64,000 bases of DNA. It comes from Artemia franciscana (Eukaryota; Arthropoda; Branchiopoda; Anostraca; Artemiidae). Position 1 is the first letter of the stretch; each line of letters starts with the position of its first letter. Under the pieces are notes generated by a model. The model did not search any database. It saw only the letters and a list, made by a program, of their open reading frames with translations, and had not been told where the DNA came from. Of the stretch, positions 17,143 through 27,555 are shown one piece after another. The translations under genes and the position numbers were made by a program. Location of the stretch: NCBI RefSeq assembly GCF_032884065.1, contig NC_088880.1:33792008-33856007 (forward strand), read 5' to 3'.

Positions 17143-17251
17143 ATTTTGGTTGCAACCTGCATCATTGGCATTTCCTTGGCCTTCGAGAATCCCGAGTATC
17201 GTGTTAACTTAGATGCTCCTGTTTCTGCTTCTCCAGAAAAGCTAACCGAGG
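17143..17251 (+). CDS. Gene A exon 2 (signal peptide exon)
   Basis: The acceptor is a polypyrimidine run ending TTTTTAG at 17142. Thirty-six codons follow, from ILVATC to EKLTE, plus the first G of a Gly codon. The donor is GTAGGT at 17252. A donor at GTAAAT (17256) would shift the frame into a stop after joining, so the first is preferred. There is no ATG, so a coding exon upstream must supply the start in phase 0. Confidence 0.75.
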
Positions 17252-20200
17252 GTAGGTAAATTTCTATGCTCATAAAAAATCATCCCTGTTTTCACTCGAA
17301 GGGATATTGGGAGCTTGGGCTTGTATCCCCCCCCCCCGACAGGGGTCAAATCTACCGTGAAAAATTGAAACTTTCTTTTAAAACTATTTCCAAAAAAAAT
17401 GTTACTGAAATTCATGGCTTCATTTCCCCTAACAAAGAAATATTGTTTTCCCTATTTTAAAGGGTACAATAAAGTACAGACCAGTTTCCAGTTTTTTAAC
17501 GCTTGAAGTTGAGGTAAGGCTGAGTTAAAAGGATGTGTAGCCACTCCTAATACCTGTTTCACGTTGGTTATTTAGGCCTATCCCAAAGGTTTATAAAACT
17601 AGAAACTTTATCCTGACTCGTAGATCCTTGTTAACTGAACATTCATTTGCAGTTTTACATCCTTTAGTCAAAAAATGGTCAGCTTTAATTGATCTGGCAA
17701 ATTTCAGAGCAATTTCCTGTTCAAAAGATATCCCTTGACAGCCTCAGTCAACTGATGTTATCGTTTTGCCTTTTCCAAAGATTTACCTTATGTTATACCT
17801 TATGCGTAGATACGACCTTATTTCTCTAAACCTTCCAATTGCGGTTCAGTCCCACCTCGGATCTATCCTCTGCGACATCCTTTTTGATCAAAATTTGCGT
17901 TTTAGGGGCTATTTAATCTGTTCAAACCATTGGTAACAAGAATTATATGCTTTTCACGAATATATACGAAACACAAAGACTTGTGTGCTGTAAGCAGTTC
18001 GTGAATACATTTTAAGCTGATTTTCCATGGCTATATCCTGCCCTAGCTTTATACCTCCAAGCCTATGATGTACAGGAATAAAAGCTAAAAGTTATGCGGA
18101 AGACTTGTTTCCAAAGACAAGGATTATAGCAAAACATAAGCATTTTGAAGATATGAACAATAGTCGTCCTCAACGGAATAAAAGAGTACAACAAAGCACA
18201 ACAAAGTACAACAAAGCAAAGCCACTGAATATCAAATTAAATGAGCCTTAGTTTTTACAGCTCAAAACTGCAGCTACGATTTCTGGTCTTGAATTAGATG
18301 TTTTTTTTTGTTTTTTTTTTTTTTAACCTTTTCTTCTATTTTCCCAAGGACGGTTGTTGCTCATATATCTAAAATGATCACTTAGGTTTCATTTTCATCA
18401 CCACTTTCAGTAATAATAAGTTCTTTTTTTATAACAGAAAGGAAGGGCCTTTTTTATGTTGCTTAGCGCGTAGAATGCTAAGTAGTGCGTTGCCCCTTAA
18501 ATTGGAAAAAAAATGAGCAAACACGATTCTGTTATTTGTATTCTAAGAGTAAACCGGTGTAGAAAATTATAGTTGGGTATACATCCAACAGTTACGAAAC
18601 ACGTTATGGCGACCTTAAGCCAATGAACTCCATACCAAATAAAACAAAAGAAATAAAAAAGAGCTCTAACCAGTTTCTTTATGGTGTAATAAAAAGCCCA
18701 GATGTGTATCCGCGTCGAATCTTTTATAGCCTTCACGCATTCCCTTTATTTTCTTTCTGTTATTTTATAGTTTATTCTTCATAAGCTTCTCATAAAGAGT
18801 TTTGACCTCTCTAATCAAAATTTCATAATATTTTTTTTGTCTTACATGATTCTGTGTAATATATAACTATATGTCGCGCCAGTATTCCATTAGCATGTTA
18901 AGTCACGCGTCAAAAATTCATTTTCTGCTCATATATCATTCACCTGTCATTCTGTGGAATTTCGAACCCATAACAAATAAAAAGAAAATTTTATAAAAAT
19001 ATTCAAAGCGAATAACAGTATAATAGGACACGAACTTCTGAGGGACGAACTCCCCCGTCCACACAGAATAAGGTAACACTTATCTAAAACACTTTTTTAG
19101 TTGAAATTTGAGAACCATGTATTTAGCCCCCCCCCCTACCTCCCCCTCATGAAGCAGGTTAAACTCTCCAGGAACACAACCTGATTTCACCCCTAGCAAA
19201 GCTGGAAATAATTTCTAGTTTAAACCTTAATAGAACCCATATCTCGCGAACAAAGAAAGCTAGAAAAACCGTTCCAATCAGTTTTTTTTTCCCGTTCAGT
19301 TCAGCTCTGAGTGGCTTCTTGGTGAATTGGTCAGGAATAGCTCAGTACGTAGTTTTCTCCAAAAAGTCGGGAAAGTTCATTGTATTGCCTGGAAATTGAA
19401 TTCTAACTAGCTTTACTTAAAATTTATCTTACATACATTTTATAACTAAATCCTTCAGTGCAATAAACAAATTCTTTGGATAAGATATAAACCATAGATT
19501 GGAGGGAAACAGATAAAAAAAAGTAACAGCGATATGAAAATCTACTCCAAGGCAAGACAAAAAAAAATCTAATTTTCTCCCTATCTATAAACCACCTTCC
19601 CCTCCCAAAATAATCTTGGAATACGCAGATTCTGCCTCTGCAAATAAGTCAAATTAATCGATACAAGTTGTCGGGACCATATCTAACTTGGGGGAATGGT
19701 CTTACAGAAAATGTTCTTTAAAATACATAAACAATTTTGTATTTTTACAAAATTTGTATTTTACAATAAAAATTTGTTTATATCTATTTTTGTTACGTGT
19801 TTACGTGCCACACAAAGAATAGTTAAAGAGAGAGGTGTGTCCCAAACCCCTAAGCCCCTCCTGGATACAACTTTACAAGTTGTTTAGTTTGAAAACTTTT
19901 GTTACAAATAAAAGTTGTTTCAAAACATATCACAATGCTATTTGAATTATCATTGCCGATACATACACAAACATTTATACAAATCTTTCCTTTCAGGTAA
20001 TGAAGGGACATATAGCATAATCACTATTGACTCAAAGGGGCGTTTATTAAAAGAAGAACCCCTCACAGAAGATGAGCTGAAGCAAATTGAAGCACAACTA
20101 GTACAGCAGCGAAAACCTGAATCTTCTGAAGGCAGAAACCCAGCAGTACTTAAACAACAATTTCAGCCTGTAAACCAGCAGCAGCTACAACAATTTACTC

Positions 20201-20613
20201 AACAGTACCAACAAACCCCCAATTTTATTCCATATCCATTTTACCGATCAGCCTTACCAGCTCAGACAAGACCAACAGTCTATGTAATTCCTGAGTTTAA
20301 TGAAACTCCAAGCTACAAAACCCGAGGATACCAAACCCCAGGCTACAGGGCTCAGCCAATCTTTGTTATTGATCAGTCAGCCTTTTCAAGTGGGTATGAC
20401 TACCCAAGCTATTATCCTGAAAGTTTTTCAGGATTTGATCCTAATCAAAATGCACGCAAATTTCTTCCTTTTGTTCCATATGTCGGAAAATACCCAACTT
20501 ACGAACAAGTCGGACACACCAGTGCGGTTGAATACAAACCTAATGGTGGCAATTCAGGATGTCTCCTCAACATCTTGACTGGATCAAAGAGCTGTTTCGC
20601 AGTTGGAAAATAA
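17143..20613 (+). CDS. Gene A: secreted Q/P/Y-rich protein, first exon unplaced
   Basis: Joined coding is 17143-17251 plus 19997-20613, giving 241 residues after the missing first exon. Exon 2 opens with the hydrophobic run ILVATCIIGISLA and a likely signal-peptidase site before FENPEY, so the product is probably secreted. An acidic, helix-prone stretch (LTEDELKQIEAQL, about residues 59-71 of this part) follows, then a Gln-rich region, then Pro/Tyr-rich sequence with repeats such as YKTRGYQTPGYRAQP. Two cysteines (CX10C) close the protein. No chitin-binding R&R motif or other named domain is visible. The split Gly codon, phase 0/phase 1 exon structure and C-terminal Cys pair match gene B, so I regard them as paralogues. 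Function is unknown; cuticle, egg-shell or other extracellular material would fit. Confidence 0.72.
17252..19996 (+). other. Gene A intron 2
   Basis: A 2.7-kb phase-1 intron with GTAGGT at its start and TTTCCTTTCAG at its end. It is AT-rich. A short tandem of ACAACAAAGY (about four copies) lies at 18184-18222. I see no other gene or dispersed repeat inside it. Confidence 0.7.
19997..20613 (+). CDS. Gene A terminal exon
   Basis: Begins with GT, completing the Gly codon, and continues open for 204 codons to TAA at 20611-20613. The composition is Gln, Pro, Tyr and Ser rich and unlike the surrounding AT-rich DNA. The reading frame extends artificially to 19915 through the intron; the acceptor TTTCAG at 19991-19996 and the phase match to exon 2 set the true start. 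Confidence 0.85.
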
Positions 20614-20681
20614 AGAAGTCTATAGTATGAAAATATTCTGGGGGTGAATGGATTGTTGTTTGTACATTTCTTTTTGACGGA

Positions 20682-20687
20682 AATAAA
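20682..20687 (+). terminator. Gene A poly(A) signal
   Basis: AATAAA lies 69 bases after the stop codon, followed by TTTATAAGTTTTT and a GT-rich stretch (TTGTGTGTTGG) from 20712. This is a canonical metazoan cleavage/polyadenylation arrangement. Confidence 0.8.
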
Positions 20688-20713
20688 ATTACATTTATAA
20701 GTTTTTACAAATT

Positions 20714-21220
20714 GTGTGTTGGCGTTTTAATCATAACGCAGGTCAGTTATGTAGTCAAAGCAGGGGTATTCACTTAACCCCCTAATTAAACAATTCTCGT
20801 GCTCCTTTCCCTGAAAATATCATGAACAAAATCTCCCGGTTCTTTTAACATCATTTTAAATTTCAATCTGTTTCTTCCTTGCAACTTAGTTGTGCCTCCT
20901 GGGGCTTTCCCTGTTTTTACCCGAATTCAAGAGTTAAATTTCTGCCAGGGATTGCAATCGTTTTATACCCTTTTTAGTGTCAATGTTTTGTTGTTTTTGC
21001 CTGTTTAGTGTTTTTGTCTGTTGGAATTCCATTAAAATTTGAAATTTAGCTGAAAAGTAGAGACAGAGAGACGATACCAAACGGGCAAAACTGAACACCA
21101 TGGCTTGCAACTGTTTGACCGAGGGGTTAATATTCTTTAGTTGCTTAAGGCATTAGTATCTTTTTTTTTATTGTTTGGGGCTAAAAGTTCTGAGCCTTCG
21201 TTTATATATGCTATAAAACA
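20714..21220. other. Intergenic AT-rich DNA
   Basis: No gene or clear repeat is visible. Short TTGTTTTTG/TGTTTTTGTCTG strings near 20985-21015 are the only pattern. Confidence 0.45.
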
Positions 21221-21224
21221 AACA

Positions 21225-21660
21225 AGTTTTTCTACCGAAAGCAAGGAGCAACATTAGTACTTAAAACAAATAGAAATTGTTACGTATGTATGCCCCTTCC
21301 TTAACACCTCGCTCTTCAAGTTAAAGTTTGTTAAGTATTAAATAAAAAAAAACTAATTTTTTTAGCTGAAAGTAAGGAGCGACATTAAAACTTAAAACGA
21401 ACAGAAATTACTCCGTATATGAAATGAGTTGTCCCCTCCGCAAACCCTCGCTCTTTATGCTAAAGTTTGACTCTGCCACAATTCTACTTTTTAAAACAAT
21501 TTAAAACTTTAGCGTAAAGATTTTCCAATTCTGGAAAATTCCCGCAGTGTAAAATTTTCCCTGAAATGTTCACCCCTCACCCCATGGAAACATCCCTCCC
21601 CAGGACAGATTCTCCCATGGAAATATCCTTTCAGAAAATTCACCCCCCAACCGAAAAATG
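21225..21660. repeat. R2-family foldback modules with C-rich tail
   Basis: Two successive module starts are seen, ACCGAAAGCAAGGAGCAACA at 21234 and GCTGAAAGTAAGGAGCGACA at 21366, each followed by ACTTAAAAC and a TATATG...CCCC segment. The second reaches the inner loop (TTTTTAAAACAATTT) and then passes into the C-rich tail at 21535-21650. Outer right arms are missing. Confidence 0.7.
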
Positions 21661-22380
21661 TATGCAAGTGCATGCTTCCCAATGAAAAATACTGTAAGTA
21701 AACAATGGGAAAAACTTCTTAACTTAGACCTTTCTCCAGGACTTATCTCGATTAGATCGTTGCTAGAAATATTTTGTTTCCACATTTGTCATTTGTCTCC
21801 AAATTATTTAATAAACTAACTGTTAAAAGAGAGAAACTAAATCAATCTTTTTATTAAGAATGTAAAGGCGGATCAAAATTCACGTATGTTAAAGGGTGTT
21901 TAAAACAGAGCGTCAGAACTACTTCAGCCCATTGAATTTTGTGATTAAAATTCCTCCTTAATTTTGACGGTTTGTTTTGTTTCTGTTAAACATCCACGTC
22001 AGCATTATGCCTTAATATTCTAAATATTAATAATAACTTTGTAATTTATTGGACAAAATTAAAGGTGATCAAACATTATGATAGAATACAAATTTTTTCC
22101 AAAAACTGAAGAGCTTAAAAATCTAAAAAAAGTTCTTACAGTTGAGCAATAAAACAATAAAATAATAAAAGATATTAAAAAAAATAAAACAATAATATTT
22201 GTCTCCATATATATAAGAAACATTGGGATTGCCTTACGAAAATGCGCCAGAAAAAGAAACCAATAAAATTGAAGCACACCTTTTAACGTGGAAGCATAGG
22301 GTAGCCAACCCAGTGTTTCTCTTTGCTCGCACTATAACGTTTAGATGGGTGTTTATGTCACATTGTATCTCAATGAATCA
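21661..22380. other. Intergenic AT-rich DNA
   Basis: Nothing recognised. A-rich sequence at 22120-22200 gives spurious Phe-rich minus-strand ORFs. Confidence 0.45.
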
Positions 22381-22381
22381 A

Positions 22382-23200
22382 GCAGTTTGTGGTAACAAAC
22401 TGTATTAAGAAGCGACACGACTCAATAGTAAGCAATACATTAAAAAACGGAATTTTGATACCGATAGATGGATCAAAATAATCACCTAATTTATTCTAAT
22501 TCTAAATAAATATAACGATTTATCAAGTTTAGTGTTACCCATCAAAAGATACAAGCCTGAGAAAATTTGACTTATTTTATAAAAAGACAAACCCCATGAA
22601 AGTCAAGGAAACAACAGAAATTACACCATGACATTCAGCGTATTAGAATACCCGTCTGAAGTGGTTTTAAGCTTATATCTGTAAAAGTGCAGAATTTTGT
22701 GTTTTTTTTTTGGACTGCGGATGCAATCCAAAAAATATTTGTTTACTATATTGTTTATTATCGCTTACTCGCTTACGTCTCCTGCCGAGCACTACTCGGC
22801 GTAGAGTTACGTCTGCCTCCTCCATCCACTTCGGTCCATGGCGAGTATTTGCTCTTCGCCCTGTCTGATGTTTGCCATCGTCAAGAAATCGAACAGGCTG
22901 TCGAATCAACGTTTCTTCGGTCGGCCGCGAGGTATTGTTTATTATAGTATGCAATAAATACAATACAATAAAAATATTGTTTATTCATTTGTTTGTTTGT
23001 TTTATCCAGGGATGATGATATCAAACCAATGGTCCTAGAAGATCAAAATTTGGAGATAGTCATTTTTTTTTAAAACATAGTTCGAAAGTCAAACAACTAT
23101 GACTTAGGTGATGATATGATCCCTCATAATCCGTGGGAAAAGGGCTGTAAGCTACGCAATTATGGTAATATATTATGGCAATTAAGTATAATTTTGTAAT
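22382..23200 (+). repeat. R2 repeat interrupted by a LINE fragment
   Basis: Starts with a variant of the R2 end palindrome (AGTTTGTGGTAACAAACT) and follows the R2 order to about 22715 (AGAATTTTGTGTTTTTTTTT). It resumes at about 22985 with ATCCAGGGATGATGATATCA and continues to about 23200. The gap is filled by the LINE piece at 22725-22960. Confidence 0.72.
22725..22960 (-). pseudogene. Non-LTR retrotransposon ORF2 C-terminal fragment
   Basis: On the minus strand a single frame from about 22935 reads RGRPKKR, stop, FDSLFDFLTMANIRQGEEQ and AMDRSGWRRQT, then stops. GRPKKRW...MDRxxWRR is the usual tail of non-LTR retrotransposon reverse-transcriptase ORFs. At least three in-frame stops make it dead. 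It sits inside an R2 repeat and is flanked by AATAAATACAATACAATAAA-type low-complexity sequence, as expected for a 5'-truncated insertion. The clade cannot be told from this piece. Confidence 0.72.
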
Positions 23201-23370
23201 TTTTGCGACATGGGTTCGTTTTTTTTTTGCTTAACTTTATTACCTCTCTTTTCTTTCACTTGATTTTGTTTTTTAACGTAATGATATGTCAGAAGATTTA
23301 AGGATAAATTTACATAGCTTTATACATACAGCAGATAGTATTTAAATGGCGACACATAATACATAGATCT

Positions 23371-24440
23371 GATTATGGTTGCAACGGTAACTGCAGCATA
23401 TTAAAGAATGAACCACAGTCCATAGTAGTCAAAAGTTAAAAAGCATGTTTTTGAAAAAAATGCCTGGTGAAAAAATTGCAATCTGAAACTGAATCAAGAA
23501 CGGTTACTGCTTATTCCATTAATCTTAAACGTAAAAGTTTATTGCGAAAAGAGAATTATGATAATTTCGAAAAAAGGCCTGAAACCCCTTGCCATGACGT
23601 CAGATGGAAATAAAAACTGCATGATTGGAGTCAGCTTGGTCGGAAATCTTTATAAGAACAATTACAGTCTTCTAATCTGAACACCAAGGAAAATCGCTTT
23701 TTTGTATTGGTAGCCCTGATGTGCCAACCTTGTCCTTTTTTTTCACCAGGTCCAGCGAATGACAAGAATATCATTGAGAAATTTTAGTGGATAATTAAAC
23801 GGGAAATAAATTTTCTAGTTCCCTTTTTAAGTGACTGAAAAGAAAGGAGGGTAAAGCCCCCTCTGTAAACGCCGCCTCCCCCCAAAGTTATTTCATCAAA
23901 ATTTTGAGATAGCCATTTTGTTCAACATAGTTCAAAGGTCCACTATCTAAGGTTTTGGTGGTGAAAAGACCCTCCATGGTCCCTAGGGAAAGGGCTGTAC
24001 GCTGTATCAGTATGTATATCACGCCTATCGGTATGGGCGTATTGTTACAGGGCGTACTAGCATTGCAGGTATCTTAGTCGGATTTTTAATAGCTCATATA
24101 AAAGATACTACTCATATCTCCATCCTTCCAATAAATTTCACCGTCAGCAAGCTCCAAATGGTATTGAAAACAGCACTTTTGGTGCCATGTCTCAAGTGGA
24201 AAACTTGGGCTAGTGGGCTACTGGAGCTTTTTAGAGTGCTCCCCTGAAAGGTATTGCTCATATATACGCAATTTTATCATTTTTACCATCCGTAAGCGTA
24301 ATAAAGCACTTACACTTTTGGTGTCATTTTTTAAATAGAGAACATTGGAAGTATAAAACAGTATCATCATTGTGATAATTATGGTTCAAAACCCTTAGCT
24401 CAAGGTTTGCAAGAACACCTCCCGTATGTTATGTTGGAGG
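23371..24440 (+). repeat. R4 repeat, copy 1
   Basis: Colinear with 55490-56370: GGTTGCAACGGTAACTGCAGCA, AACCACAGTCCATAGTAG, TGCCTGGTGAAAAAA, CCTTGCCATGACGTCAGATG, then AGCTCATATAAAAGATA and the closing GGTTCAAAACCCTTAGCTCA. A piece resembling the R2 middle (about 23820-24010) is inserted relative to the other copy. Confidence 0.75.
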
Positions 24441-24539
24441 AGAACACTTCCTTCCAATTCCCCTTAATAAGCATTAAGACATAACCACATAAACACACAT
24501 AAACAGACATAAGACATAAACACACTTAAGATATAACCA

Positions 24540-25200
24540 CTAATATTAATATTAGGTTATTAGGGACGTGGTTCTGTTAGTGCAGCGTTGGAGTTCGATT
24601 GCTTCGATTCCTGCTTAGTTTTTTTTTTCTATCACGTTTTTTTCCCTCCTATATGATATTTTTTAGATAACTTCACTGTTTTTGTAAATGTGATGCACTC
24701 GTTTTTTAAAGTATTTCCGGGAAGGCATTTTGTTATGCACTTTGATCCAAAAGGGAATAGAGGTCATCCAGTTCATGGTTTGTGACAAAATTCTTAGTAA
24801 GTCACTAAATCCATACAAAAACGAACAACGTAATTTTTCCAAATCCTGTGGGGGGGGGGTTGAAAGTTGGAACCTGTTTTCTCAAATAAATTGAAAATGA
24901 CAGAGAAAACTGAGAAATGAGACATATAGCAATAACAAAGGTAAAAATGTACTAAAGAAAACTGACCTGTTTCAGTGGATGATTGAATTATCCAGGCTTA
25001 TCTTAGTTTTGACATCATTTTAGGAGAAGCTGAATTTCAGCAGGGGGAGGCTGGGGTCAGGGGGAGGTTTGGGAAGGGCAGGTGCCCCCTCTACCCTATA
25101 GCTTATTACATCCCTGACTCCAACCCCTTGCCACTTATTGGTTGGAGAAGTGTAGGCATGTGGTTCTGGAACTGCTCAAAGTTGTTTATTAAAAAAAGAA
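24540..25200 (+). mobile_element. tRNA-headed retroposon (SINE-like), copy 1
   Basis: The head (GACGTGGTTCTGTTAGTGCAGCGTTGGAG then TTCGATTCC) resembles a tRNA D-arm/A box and B box. The body ends near CCAACCCCTTGCCACTTATTGG, GGTTCTGGAACTGCTCAAAG, and (TTATTA)-type sequence. The same order, inverted, occupies 35370-36050, and a shorter copy is at 58457-58760. tRNA-derived heads are the hallmark of SINEs, though 650 bp is long for one. Confidence 0.6.
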
Positions 25201-25572
25201 TTAGTTATTATTATACTTACTTAGTCAAATTATTTACTTGAAAATTCCACCGAATATGCTCTCCGTACGTAAGATTGTGAATCCAAAGAGGAAGAAAGAC
25301 AAATAAAAACAGTTCTTTGGGAGAGTTCAGGTAATTCTTCCCAAAATTTTTGAAATGAAAACAAACTTGGTTTATAACCAAATTATTTTCTTAAGAATTT
25401 GCATTTATCTCTAAGCATTGAGTGGCTTTTTTATATGGGCACAGTTCAAATAACTCTCTAAGCCTAAAGGCACATTTCTATTGAGCTAGCAAAATTTTCC
25501 ACAAGGATGTCGCTATTCAAACAAGTCCGCTTAGTTATCCTATTTTGTCGAAGCTACTCGCCTAGAGCTACT

Positions 25573-25838
25573 AAATTTAATTTCAAGTTTGGTTTTACCC
25601 ATCAAAAGTTACGAGCATGAGAGACGCCTCCTCGACGCCTCGCTCCTTACGCAAAAGTTTTTTATTGTTTTAAAAAGTGGATTTGTGAGAAAGAGTTGAA
25701 CTTTAGTGTTAAGAGCGGGGCCTTGAGGAGGGGACAACTCCTTTCATATACGGAATAATTTCGGTTCGTTTTAAGTTTTAATGTCTCTCCTTACTTGCAG
25801 TTAAAAAAACTTGTTTTTTATTTAATGACTCTTAGAAT
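25573..25838 (+). repeat. R2 internal-deletion derivative
   Basis: An R2 5' segment (GTTTTACCCATCAAAAGTTA) is joined directly to the terminal foldback module (CGCTCCTTACGC...TTTTTTATTGTTTTAAAAAG) and ends with the R2 3' end AACTTGTTTTTTATTTAAT. About 1.3 kb of the full element is missing. Confidence 0.7.
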
Positions 25839-26160
25839 TAATATCAGGAATCTGAAAATTGAGGAGCTCAAAACAGCGCTACCTATTTTTATGACTAATA
25901 GATAACAATACTCAACAAATCTTATTGTATTCCATTTTAACGTACTAAAATTTTCTGTGTTACCCCAAGAATTTAACCTTGTATTGACAACAAGTACATT
26001 ATTTTCAGGATATGGTGCCTTTGTCTACTAACACTGCAATAGAGAAACGGATCCTCGCGAATTTTCCGCAGTATAGCCACAGCAGAAAAGAAAACTACTA
26101 CAAACAAAAAACTAAAGAACGACTCACAATAAAAATGAAAAATTCTCAACTTAAAGCGGG
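25839..26160. other. AT-rich DNA, nothing recognised
   Basis: No open frame, exon or matched repeat. Confidence 0.45.
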
Positions 26161-26330
26161 TATGAAATAGTACTGTACTATACTAATAGTATATAGTATA
26201 TAATAGTATATAGTGTATATGTATAAGTATATATAAAAGTATATAGTAATATATAATATATAAATATATATAATATATAATAGTATATATATCACTATAT
26301 AATAATATATAGTGTAGTAATAGTAGTATT
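26161..26330. repeat. TA-rich low-complexity tract
   Basis: Irregular TATAGTATAT and ATAATATATA units; not a pure dinucleotide array. Confidence 0.85.
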
Positions 26331-27300
26331 GACACCATCAGTCCAATCAAATTATACTAAGACGTTGAGATTTCTTATATCTTGGACTTTTATTCTAATT
26401 TTAAAACTGAAAATATTGGACAGCTGGTTTAAATACAAAAATTCGTGCCGCATTGATCAGGGGTATTCTTTCTTTATCATTTGCTTTGTTTTCTTTTTGA
26501 GTTTAACCGAGAAAACTCTCATGTAAGACTAAAAGAAATCTAAAGGACATCCAATGGGAACCTAAAGTTTCTTCAAGGCTATTTAAAAAATAGTTCTTTT
26601 GAAAAACACTGAATAATTGTTAAGGTCAAGAATCATCTTCTTAATTTTTTGTGGAAGCTGCCATAAAGTGGTTTTTGGTGCTGCCAGTTCTAATAACGAA
26701 ACACAGCTCCTTGCTACCCCAGAAAAAAGGTTTTCTTTGGCTTTTATCAATGGGTTTAAATGACTAAAAATTATCATTAAAAAAATATTCTGTTTATTAT
26801 TTATTTTTGATTTCTTTTCAAATTCATTCATCTTTTTTATCATTACATACATAACATATTAAATATTGTCAGAGAGAATATCTATTAGAGAGAAAAGTGC
26901 GTTTTGTGTAGATGAAAATTAATTTTTTCAAAATTATAATGTAGAAGGCACTATATATTTACAATGCGATGCAAAGGACATAGCCCCTTTCTGCCATAGA
27001 ATTTTACAAAGCTTGTTATTGTATTTACTATTAACGCTTAAACTAAGGTTATAGATCTGCTTTCTCAGAAGGAGAGAGGGTTTCATTCTAAATTTCTGAA
27101 CGAGCTTAAAACGAGCAAGTAGTTTTATTGCAACGTTTGAATTTAGCATTATGTGCTCTCTATTTGGGATTCTGTTTTCTTTCTATCTGTACATTTTCTG
27201 GTTCTATTTCCTATTTGATTAATTCTTCCTACTTTCCACTATTGTTTTTATTTACTTAAGAATAGCCCATAGCCCTGGGCTATAATTTTCTTTTGTCAAG
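26331..27300. other. AT-rich DNA, nothing recognised
   Basis: Several ORFs of 60-90 codons exist but are Phe/Lys/Ile rich with no domain, splice context or composition shift. Confidence 0.45.
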
Positions 27301-27317
27301 ATGAGTATGTTAAGTTA

Positions 27318-27555
27318 TAACTACCTAGAATTGAAAAGCTTAGAATTAAACTACTTAGAATTGAAAAGCAATATCAGTTTTTCCAAATCACTTTCAGTTT
27401 CAGTTAAATTTTTAGTAATTAGCACAAAACTGCAGCCAATTAGTAAAAGATAAACTGCAAGGGTGATGACAAATAAAAAAAACTAACTGGAATTGAAAAG
27501 CTTAGAATTGAATAAATTTACTTGGAATTCTACTTAGAATTATACTTAGAATTTA
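27318..27555. repeat. ACTTAGAATTGAAAAGC short repeats
   Basis: The unit CTTAGAATTGAAAAGCTTA and shorter TACTTAGAATT forms recur at 27325, 27350 and 27490-27550, separated by unrelated sequence. Probably a degenerate minisatellite. Confidence 0.55.

Noticed and set aside
19915-19996. Upstream ATG of the 232-codon ORF as the start of gene A
   Set aside because: This part precedes a good acceptor (TTTCAG at 19996), lacks a signal peptide, and exon 2 joins in the right phase at 19997.
22687-22947. 86-codon plus-strand ORF and 96-codon minus-strand ORF
   Set aside because: Both are off-frame readings of the LINE ORF2 fragment, whose true frame (GRPKKR...MDRxGWRR) is on the minus strand and contains stops.
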